DNA from: Bradyrhizobium lablabi
Lineage (GTDB): Bacteria; Pseudomonadota; Alphaproteobacteria; Rhizobiales; Xanthobacteraceae
NCBI RefSeq assembly: GCF_018129385.1
Contig: NZ_JAFCLN010000011.1
Location: 62,001-126,000 of the forward strand
Reading direction: 5' to 3'
DNA: 64,000 nucleotides
Under the pieces are notes generated by a model. It was not told where the DNA came from. It did not search any database and saw only the letters and a list, made by a program, of their open reading frames with translations. Of the stretch, positions 58,120 through 64,000 are shown in pieces. The translations under genes were made by a program, and so were the position numbers. Positions within the stretch are counted from its first letter, which is position 1, and the number at the start of each line of letters is the position of its first letter.

Positions 58120-61029
58120 TCACTTCTTCTTCCACCCACCCCGATGCCCTGGCGAGCCGCCACTTGAACGCGGGGAGGGCCCAAATTCTGGCCCCGATTG
58201 CCGGGAGTCGTTCGGCTGGATGATCCGGCTGGTGCTGCCAAACGGCTTTTCCGGCAGTGCACCACTCGGCCGATAGGGCAGCGACTCCGGACCGTGCATT
58301 TCGTCGAGATGCGGCTTGTGGACTCTTGAGCCTGACTTGCCGCCGGCCTTGAGGGCCGTCCGCGCGCTCTTGTTCTTCAATGCGCCCGTCGGCAGGTTCG
58401 CAGCCTCGCCGTACTTCTTCGCGCCGGCATAGGCGCCGGCCTTGCCTTGCACGGTGCGCTGCTTAACGGTGGGATCGTCGACCACCGCCATCTCCGTCGC
58501 ACGCAGTCGTTTCACCTCGTCGCGCAGTCTTGCGGCTTCCTCGAAGTTCAAATCGGCCGCGGCTTCGCGCATTCTTGTTTCGAGGTCGTTCAGCACGGCC
58601 TCGAAATTGTGGCCGATGCTGATCACGTCATCGGCCATGCCGCCGTCGCCGATCTCGACCAGCACGTGGTCGCGCTCGTAGACGCTGTTGAGGATGTCGC
58701 CGATCGATTTCTTCACGCTCTCGGGCGTGATGCCGTTGGCCTGATTGTATTCGACCTGCTTTTCGCGGCGGCGGTTGGTTTCGGCGATGGCGCGCTCCAT
58801 CGAGCCGGTGACGCTGTCGGCGTAGAGGATCACCTTGCCGTCGACGTTGCGGGCGGCGCGGCCGATGGTCTGGATCAGCGAGGTCTCGCTGCGCAGAAAA
58901 CCTTCCTTGTCGGCGTCGAGGATGGCGACCAATGCGCATTCGGGGATGTCGAGGCCCTCACGCAACAGATTGATGCCGACCAGCGCGTCGAACGCGCCCA
59001 GACGAAGATCGCGGATGATCTCGATGCGCTCGATGGTGTCGATATCAGAGTGCATGTAGCGCACGCGGATGCCCTGCTCGTGCAGGTATTCGGTGAGGTC
59101 TTCGGCCATGCGTTTTGTCAGCACGGTGATCAGTGAGCGGTAGCCGGAAGCGGCGACAGCGCGGACCTCGCCGACGAGATCGTCGACCTGGGTGCGCGCC
59201 GGGCGGATGTCGACCGGCGGGTCGATCAGGCCGGTGGGGCGGATGACCTGCTCGACGAACACGCCGCCGCTTTCGTTCAGCTCCCAGCCGCTCGGCGTCG
59301 CCGACACCGCCACCGATTGCGGGCGCATCATGTCCCATTCCTCGAAGCGCAGCGGGCGGTTGTCCATGCAGGAGGGCAGGCGGAAACCATATTCGGCCAG
59401 CGTCGCCTTGCGGCGGAAGTCGCCGCGGAACATGGCGCCGATCTGCGGGATGGTGACGTGGCTCTCGTCGGCGAACACCAGCGCATTGTCGGGCACATAT
59501 TCGAACAAGGTCGGCGGCGGCTCGCCGGGGCGGCGTCCCGTGAGGTAGCGCGAATAGTTCTCGATGCCGGCGCAGCTTCCGGTGGCCTCCATCATCTCTA
59601 GGTCGAAGGTGGTGCGCTGCTCCAGCCGCTGCGCTTCCAAGAGGCGCCCCTGGTTGTTGAGCTCATCGAGACGAAGCTTTAACTCCGATTTGATTGACTT
59701 GATCGCCTGCACCAGCGTCGGCCGCGGCGTCACATAGTGCGAGTTGGCATAGATCTTTATGAATTCGAGCTCATCCTGTTTGTGACCGGTGAGCGGATCG
59801 AATTCCTCGATATTTTCAACGACATCGCCGAACAAATTCACACGCCAGGCGCGGTCTTCGTAGTGCGCCGGGAAGATGTCGATGACATCGCCGCGGACGC
59901 GAAAGGTGCCGCGGGTAAAATCGGCCTGGGTGCGCTTGTACTGCAACGCAACGAGGTCGGCGATCAACTGGCGCTGGTCGATGCGCTCGTTCTTCTTCAG
60001 CGCAAAGGTCATCGCGGTGTAGGTCTCGACCGAGCCGATACCGTAGATGCACGACACGGAAGCCACGATGATGACGTCGTCGCGCTCCAGCAGCGCGCGC
60101 GTCGCCGAATGGCGCATACGGTCGATCTGCTCGTTGATCGAGGAGTCCTTCTCGATGTAGGTGTCGGTGCGGGGGACGTAGGCTTCCGGCTGGTAATAGT
60201 CGTAATACGAGACGAAATATTCCACCGCGTTGTCGGGGAAAAAGTTCTTGAACTCGCCATAGAGCTGGGCGGCCAGCGTCTTGTTCGGCGCCAGGATCAG
60301 GGCCGGGCGCTGCGTCGCCTCGATCACTTTGGCCATGGTGTAGGTCTTGCCGGAGCCGGTGACGCCGAGCAGCACCTGGGTGCGGTCGTTGCGGTTGATG
60401 CCCTCGACCAGCTCCGCGATGGCGGTCGGCTGGTCGCCCTTTGGCTGGTAGTCGGACTTGATCTCGAAGCGCACGCCGCCTTCGGATTTTTCCGGGCGCG
60501 GCGGCCGGTGCGGCGTCCACACCTTCATGGAGCCGTCGTCCTTGCGGAATTCCGGGCGGCCGTCGCGGATCAAATTCTCCAGCGCCTCGGCGGTGGCCTT
60601 GACGCCGAGCGCTTCCATCTTGTTGCGCGGCGGGCGCGCCAGCTCCGCTTCGTCATCCTCCGCGGTCGGCAGTCCCAACTGCCGCGCCAGCTCCGGATCG
60701 AGCGTCGGGATGGTCGCCGAGGTCCCGTAATTGGCCTGCGGCGCTTCCTCGAATCCTTGCGCGGTGTCGCGCTTGGCGACGTCCTCGCTCACGCCGCGTG
60801 TCGAGGCGCGTGCGCGATGCGCCGCGGCCTCGCCGCCGGAGCGGCGGTCCCAGGAATTGTCGGGCGGCGGCTGTAGGCCGGTGCCCGATCCCATGCCCGC
60901 ATCGCCGCGGTTGATCGCGGGGTTGAGCAGCTCGGCCAGCGCCGGCCCGATCGGCAGGACGTCGGGTCGGTGGGCTTTGGATTTCGGAGTTTTGCCGGGC
61001 TTTTTGGGATGATGGGGTTTCTTCGCCAT
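58120..61029 (-). CDS. uvrB: Excinuclease ABC subunit UvrB, with long terminal extensions
   Basis: A 969-residue UvrB, against about 670 for the family. The core begins near residue 185: FEIKSDYQPKGDQPTAIAEL, Walker A GVTGSGKTYT (222-231), beta-hairpin region YYDYYQPEAYVPRTDTYIEK, DEXX box LVFADESHVTIPQI, helicase motif VI TIGRAARNVDGKVI, and UVR motif ADLNFEEAARLRDEVKRLRA that binds UvrC. About 185 N-terminal residues are polar and charged, and about 110 C-terminal residues are basic, Gly/Ser-rich, ending HRGGWKKK. Both are probably disordered. It loads UvrC at damage in nucleotide excision repair. No LexA box seen. Confidence 0.96.
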   Translation of the reverse strand: MAKKPHHPKKPGKTPKSKAHRPDVLPIGPALAELLNPAINRGDAGMGSGTGLQPPPDNSWDRRSGGEAAAHRARASTRGVSEDVAKRDTAQGFEEAPQANYGTSATIPTLDPELARQLGLPTAEDDEAELARPPRNKMEALGVKATAEALENLIRDGRPEFRKDDGSMKVWTPHRPPRPEKSEGGVRFEIKSDYQPKGDQPTAIAELVEGINRNDRTQVLLGVTGSGKTYTMAKVIEATQRPALILAPNKTLAAQLYGEFKNFFPDNAVEYFVSYYDYYQPEAYVPRTDTYIEKDSSINEQIDRMRHSATRALLERDDVIIVASVSCIYGIGSVETYTAMTFALKKNERIDQRQLIADLVALQYKRTQADFTRGTFRVRGDVIDIFPAHYEDRAWRVNLFGDVVENIEEFDPLTGHKQDELEFIKIYANSHYVTPRPTLVQAIKSIKSELKLRLDELNNQGRLLEAQRLEQRTTFDLEMMEATGSCAGIENYSRYLTGRRPGEPPPTLFEYVPDNALVFADESHVTIPQIGAMFRGDFRRKATLAEYGFRLPSCMDNRPLRFEEWDMMRPQSVAVSATPSGWELNESGGVFVEQVIRPTGLIDPPVDIRPARTQVDDLVGEVRAVAASGYRSLITVLTKRMAEDLTEYLHEQGIRVRYMHSDIDTIERIEIIRDLRLGAFDALVGINLLREGLDIPECALVAILDADKEGFLRSETSLIQTIGRAARNVDGKVILYADSVTGSMERAIAETNRRREKQVEYNQANGITPESVKKSIGDILNSVYERDHVLVEIGDGGMADDVISIGHNFEAVLNDLETRMREAAADLNFEEAARLRDEVKRLRATEMAVVDDPTVKQRTVQGKAGAYAGAKKYGEAANLPTGALKNKSARTALKAGGKSGSRVHKPHLDEMHGPESLPYRPSGALPEKPFGSTSRIIQPNDSRQSGPEFGPSPRSSGGSPGHRGGWKKK

Positions 61030-61137
61030 GGGGCGAATATGGGCCCAATCGTGCGGACATGAAAGGGCGGGCGGGTGCGCCGCAATGCCGTCCGTCGCCT
61101 GTCAGCAGGTGTCAGTGCAGTGGGCGGAACCCCCGCA

Positions 61138-61182
61138 TAAAAAAGGAGCGAGATGACGGTTAAGGAGACCGTCACCGCGCTC
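61138..61182 (-). terminator. Rho-independent terminator for the small-gene pair at 61203-61650
   Basis: On the minus strand GAGCG...TGACGGT pairs with ACCGTCA...CGCTC (61146-61182, with a small internal bulge) and is followed by CCTTTTTTA (61146-61138). It lies 20 bp past the stop of the gene at 61203 and separates that pair from uvrB. Confidence 0.88.
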
Positions 61183-61202
61183 CAGCTTGCCCGGGAGGTA
61201 CG

Positions 61203-61430
61203 CTAGGCAATCAGGTTGTCGGCGCCTTCAGCGATCGGCTTGCCGTTGACAATATCGAGATGGATGCCGCCGCAGCTCGTGCAGCGCATCGCCCAGTATT
61301 CGCAGCCGCCGCGGCCGGCACGGCCGGGGATGATGCTGAGCACCTCGAGGCCGGCACTGCATCGCGGGCACGCCGACGTCACGGTGGCAGGGGGCGGCGG
61401 CAGGCGCTGTCCAGGTTCAATCAGCGGCAT
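61203..61430 (-). CDS. Small zinc-ribbon hypothetical protein (75 residues)
   Basis: Contains two CxxC knuckles, TSACPRCSAGLEVL and MRCTSCGGIHLDIV, so a zinc ribbon is likely. Starts MPLIEPGQRLPPPPATVTSA. GGAGTAAGCC stands before the ATG, which lies inside the end of the upstream gene (14-bp overlap). Function unknown. Confidence 0.8.
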   Translation of the reverse strand: MPLIEPGQRLPPPPATVTSACPRCSAGLEVLSIIPGRAGRGGCEYWAMRCTSCGGIHLDIVNGKPIAEGADNLIA

Positions 61431-61650
61431 GGCTTACTCCGAAATAACGGGCCTTGAAGCGATCGATGTGGGTTTTGGCGTGCGCGATCGCCTCGTCGGG
61501 ATCGGGCCAGGCGAAACCGACCTCCAGCGTCGCAAACGGCAGGCCGTCGATCACAACCGGTTCCCGGTCGGCGCGCATGATGCGGGCGTGCCAAAGACCT
61601 TTGCCGGCCTCGAAAGATTCGATGTCAAAGCCGCTGTAGAGGGTTGTCAT
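61417..61650 (-). CDS. Hypothetical protein (77 residues)
   Basis: Starts MTTLYSGFDIESFEAGKGLW and contains HARIMRADREPVVIDGLPFA and EVGFAWPDPDEAIAHAKTHI. A compact alpha/beta protein without cysteine or TM. CGGAGAG precedes the ATG. The frame extends upstream, antisense-like, through the LysR gene and is not coding there. It overlaps the zinc-ribbon gene, forming a two-gene operon. Unrecognised. Confidence 0.8.
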   Translation of the reverse strand: MTTLYSGFDIESFEAGKGLWHARIMRADREPVVIDGLPFATLEVGFAWPDPDEAIAHAKTHIDRFKARYFGVSHAAD

Positions 61651-61766
61651 TGCCCGCTCTCCGGAGGGTTCGCCAGGTTGACAGGAGAACACGGGGGCGG
61701 CGTGGCGGATGTGAAGCTGTTCACATTTGGAAAAATATAGATGCCAGCGGAACTTGAGGGCCGTTT

Positions 61767-62672
61767 TTAACCCGCACTGCGGGCGCCCTTGCGCCGCGCC
61801 GCAGGTTCGGCCGCGGCGCGGATGATCCAGCGGCGGAAGGCGGCGAAGTCGCGCTGCTCGGTGCGAAAGCTGCGGTAGATCAGGTACCATCGCATGCCCT
61901 TGGGCACGCTCTGCGCGAACGGCGCGACCAGCCGGCCGGCGGCAAGATCGTCGTCGATATAGGGACGGATGCCCATCGCAATGCCTAAGCCGTCGATGGC
62001 GGCCTGTAGCGCATGGCCGTAGAACTGGAATTCGGTGCCGCGTGCGGTGAGGCGTGGCACGCCGGCGGCCTTCAGCCAGGCCGGCCAGTCGTCCGGCGAA
62101 TGTGCGACGCGCAGCAGGCTCGGTCCCTTCAGATCCGAAGGACGCTTGAGCCCGCTCGCCAGCCGCGGCGCGCACACCGGCAGCAGATCGGCGGTGAACA
62201 GCGGCTCGGCGGTCAGCCCCGGCCATTCGCCGTCACCGAGCCGGACGCCGCAGCTCCAGTCCTCGCCGAACGGCACGCCCGCGCCGCCGGTGGTGATGCG
62301 CACGTCGATATCAGGCTCTTGTTTGCGAAAATCCGCCAGCCGCGGAATCAGCCATTTCATTGCGAAGGTCGGACCGACGCCGATGGTGAGCACGCGCATG
62401 CTTGCCGGCGCCGTCACCTGCGCGGTGAGGCTGGCCAGCGCATCGAAGATCGGCGTCAACCCGCTCTGATAGGCGCGCCCCGCGGCGGTCGGGATCAGCT
62501 TGTTGGCCTTGCGCTCGAACAGCGCAACGCCGAGCCGGTCTTCCAGAAGATGCACCATCCGGCTGACCGCCGCCGCCGAGACGTTCAGCTCGCTGCCCGC
62601 CGCGGCAAAGCTGCCGGTGCGCGCCGCCGCCTCGAACGCCTTGATGCCGTTGAGGAAGAGCAGCCGCCGCAA
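61767..62672 (-). CDS. LysR family transcriptional regulator (GcvA-like)
   Basis: A 301-residue regulator: helix-turn-helix LNGIKAFEAAARTGSFAAAG then SELNVSAAAVSRMVHLLEDR, LGVALFERKANKLIPTAAGR, and a type 2 periplasmic-binding effector domain (LTIGVGPTFAMKWLIPRLAD, AIDGLGIAMGIRPYIDDDLA). It resembles GcvA/AmpR-type regulators. No ATG exists near the domain start; a TTG at 62672 with GAGGG eight bases upstream gives the family N-terminus (M)RRLLFLNGIKAFEAA. A distant in-frame ATG at 62867 would add about 65 repeat-encoded residues. Target unknown. Confidence 0.9.
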   Translation of the reverse strand: MRRLLFLNGIKAFEAAARTGSFAAAGSELNVSAAAVSRMVHLLEDRLGVALFERKANKLIPTAAGRAYQSGLTPIFDALASLTAQVTAPASMRVLTIGVGPTFAMKWLIPRLADFRKQEPDIDVRITTGGAGVPFGEDWSCGVRLGDGEWPGLTAEPLFTADLLPVCAPRLASGLKRPSDLKGPSLLRVAHSPDDWPAWLKAAGVPRLTARGTEFQFYGHALQAAIDGLGIAMGIRPYIDDDLAAGRLVAPFAQSVPKGMRWYLIYRSFRTEQRDFAAFRRWIIRAAAEPAARRKGARSAG

Positions 62673-62787
62673 ATCTTGTACCCTCAGGAAAGCTGATGCC
62701 AGGGCAAGATAACTCGGTTTGCGCGGGCGCAGCAAGCAAGGCAGAACGGTCGTCGTAGTAGCTGGAGGTGATTCCGCCGCGCTGCTT

Positions 62788-62932
62788 CGCCTCGCCCCGC
62801 TTGCGGGGAGAGGCCGGATCGCATCGCCAGATGAGATCCGGGTGAGGGGGACTCTCCGCGAGTCCATCTTTCACCGAATGTGCGGAGGCAGCCCCTCACC
62901 CTAACCCTCTCCCCGTAAGAACGGGGAGAGGG
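62788..62932. repeat. Palindromic repeat, CCCTCACCC/CTCTCCCC family
   Basis: CTCGCCCCGCTTGCGGGGAG and ATCGCCAGATGAGATCCGGG, GAGGGGGACTCTCCGCGAGT, then AGCCCCTCACC...CCCTCTCCCCG...CGGGGAGAGGG. It fills the gap between divergent LysR and TSUP genes. Confidence 0.75.
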
Positions 62933-62960
62933 AATCGATAGATTTGCTGGGGGATTGCTC

Positions 62961-63716
62961 GTGTCGCCGTTTCTGATTGCCGCGCTCGGACTATTGATGG
63001 TCGCGACCGCGTTCCTGTCGGGGCTGTTCGGGATGGCCGGCGGGCTGATCCTGATCGGCGTGCTGCTCACCATCATGCCGCTGCCGTCGGCGATGGTGTT
63101 GCATGCGATCACGCAGATGGCCTCGAACGGCTGGCGCGCCTTCCTGTGGCGGGCGCATATCCGCTGGCGGCCGGTTTGCATCTATCTGATCGGATGCGCG
63201 CTGGCGCTCGGCGCCTGGTCGATCACCCGCTACGTGCCGGACAAGCCGATCGCGCTGCTGCTGCTCGGCATCACCCCGTTCATGGCGCGGCTGACGCCGA
63301 AGAACCTGAAGCCGAATCCCGACAGCATCGCGCAGGGCTCGTTCTACGGCTTCATCTGCATGGGCCTGATGCTGATGACCGGTGTCTCCGGGCCGCTGAT
63401 GGATACCTTCTTCCTCGGCGGCAACTTTGGCCGGCGCGAGGTGGTGGCGACCAAGGCGACCTGCCAGGTGGCGAGTCATTTCGTCAAGCTGATCTATTTC
63501 GGCGGCATCATCGACCAGGCGGCTTCGCTCGATCCGGTGCTCGCGGTGGTTGCGGTCGCGGCCTCGATGCTCGGCACCACGCTGGCGCGGCGCATCCTGG
63601 AGGCGATGAGCGACAACCAGTTCCGCACCTGGGCGAACCGCATCATCACCACGATTGCCTGCTACTATATCGGCTACGGCAGTTGGCTCCTGCTGAGTCC
63701 CCGCTTCTTCGCGTAA
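62961..63716 (+). CDS. TSUP family permease (TauE/SafE type)
   Basis: A 251-residue membrane protein with about seven TM helices and the two TSUP inverted-repeat signatures: FLSGLFGMAGGLILIGVLLT and MLMTGVSGPLMDTFFLGGNF. Members export or import sulfonates, sulfite or related anions. The start is a GTG at 62961 (GGGGGA six bases upstream); a TTG at 62955 abuts that ribosome site. Divergent from the LysR gene, which is its obvious candidate regulator. Substrate unknown. Confidence 0.9.
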   Translation: MSPFLIAALGLLMVATAFLSGLFGMAGGLILIGVLLTIMPLPSAMVLHAITQMASNGWRAFLWRAHIRWRPVCIYLIGCALALGAWSITRYVPDKPIALLLLGITPFMARLTPKNLKPNPDSIAQGSFYGFICMGLMLMTGVSGPLMDTFFLGGNFGRREVVATKATCQVASHFVKLIYFGGIIDQAASLDPVLAVVAVAASMLGTTLARRILEAMSDNQFRTWANRIITTIACYYIGYGSWLLLSPRFFA

Positions 63717-63722
63717 GAAAGT

Positions 63723-63767
63723 CTTGGCGTGAAAGGACCTGGCGTGAAAGGACTTGGCGTGAAAGGA
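63723..63767 (+). repeat. Three perfect-length 15-bp tandem repeats carrying Shine-Dalgarno sequences
   Basis: CTTGGCGTGAAAGGA, CCTGGCGTGAAAGGA and CTTGGCGTGAAAGGA follow each other without a gap (63723, 63738, 63753). Each ends in AAAGGA, and the last one with the following GATGACC makes the ribosome site AAGGAG of the next gene. They start six bp past the TSUP stop. Confidence 0.9.
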
Positions 63768-63774
63768 GATGACC

Positions 63775-64000
63775 ATGCGTGATGCGACCGACGCGCTGGT
63801 GCTCGATCTCGTCGAATGGATCGCGCGGGAACCGCGGCCTTACGCGGAAGTGATCGAGACGTGGCGCACGTCCTGCCCGCGGCTGACGATCTGGGAAGAC
63901 GCCGTCGACCGCGGCTATGTCGCGCGCCGGCCGACCACGGAGGGCTTGCGCGTCACGCTCACCGAGGGCGGCGAAAAATTCTTGCGCGAGCACGGCCGGA
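63775..64000 (+). CDS. Hypothetical protein, winged-helix-like, truncated by the window end
   Basis: ATG at 63775 after AAAGGAGATGACC. The 75 visible residues (DALVLDLVEWIAREPRPYAE, VIETWRTSCPRLTIWEDAVD, RGYVARRPTTEGLRVTLTEG) look like a small helix-turn-helix/winged-helix protein of a kind common in Bradyrhizobium. It runs off the right edge. It follows the TSUP permease by 58 bp and is probably co-transcribed. Confidence 0.8.
   Translation, partial: MRDATDALVLDLVEWIAREPRPYAEVIETWRTSCPRLTIWEDAVDRGYVARRPTTEGLRVTLTEGGEKFLREHGR

Noticed and set aside
61030..61137. Alphaproteobacterial LexA box before uvrB
   Set aside because: No GTTC-N7-GTTC or GAAC-N7-GAAC is present in the gap upstream of uvrB.
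1..64000. tRNA, rRNA or CRISPR loci
   Set aside because: No cloverleaf with TTCGAATC-type arms and CCA end, no rRNA sequence, and no regularly spaced direct repeats with unique spacers were seen; repeated motifs here are palindromic intergenic elements.

Overview
The window looks like chromosome from a Bradyrhizobium-type alphaproteobacterium (Nitrobacteraceae). Coding DNA is GC-rich, and the gene content is typical of that group: EnvZ/OmpR-like pair, lgt-midA-pgeF, rplY-pth-ychF, an FMN-riboswitch-controlled type II ribH, and a complete aerobic CO dehydrogenase cluster. Intergenic gaps are crowded with several families of palindromic repeats of the kind common in these genomes. I saw no tRNA, rRNA, CRISPR array or intact insertion sequence.

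Layout. 1-3100: 5' part of a coxS-like gene running off the left edge, a chemoreceptor, and a 205-bp MITE-like element. 3.1-10 kb, mainly minus strand: omega-aminotransferase, then pgsA-moaD-moaE-prmB with overlapping genes, uvrC, and a divergent outer-membrane barrel protein with a CtrA-type site upstream. 10-14 kb: cold shock protein, rlmJ, RNase T2, small secreted proteins. 14-22.6 kb: sensor kinase/response regulator pair, MarR regulator divergent from ilvE, DUF2314 protein, a higBA toxin-antitoxin pair whose palindromic operators lie just upstream of hisS, a tautomerase and a thioesterase. 22.8-25.6 kb: proC, a YbjN protein, and the FMN riboswitch with ribH2.

25.8-34.8 kb is the most coherent block: coxC-coxM-coxS-coxL-coxD-coxE-coxF-coxG, in the order known from Oligotropha carboxidovorans. 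CoxL carries the form I active-site motif AYRCSFR, so this is predicted to be a genuine Mo-Cu CO dehydrogenase rather than a form II relative. CoxC is an MHYT-LytTR membrane regulator. Between coxC and coxM there is a 13-bp direct repeat at 21-bp spacing, the geometry LytTR proteins use. Palindromic repeats interrupt the operon between coxM/coxS and between coxL/coxD. moaD/moaE elsewhere in the window belong to the same molybdenum-cofactor supply.

34.9-55 kb is mostly housekeeping: SDR, prs, a lipoprotein, a MerR regulator with a recognisable operator, pgeF-midA-lgt, dienelactone hydrolase, UbiK-like protein, rplY-pth-ychF, tandem MaoC dehydratases, NTF2-like proteins, and a secreted MetX-like hydrolase, with several small hypothetical genes.

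55.3-58.1 kb is an accessory islet, visibly richer in A+T than its surroundings, between a long dispersed repeat and uvrB. It holds a four-gene minus-strand cluster including a close relative of DpnI, the restriction enzyme that cuts Dam-methylated GATC, with two coiled-coil proteins and a zinc-ribbon protein of unknown function. This is the best candidate for an undescribed, methyl-directed defence unit. 58.1-64 kb: uvrB with unusually long termini, two small genes with a clear terminator, a LysR regulator, a TSUP permease, and a partial gene preceded by three tandem Shine-Dalgarno-containing repeats.
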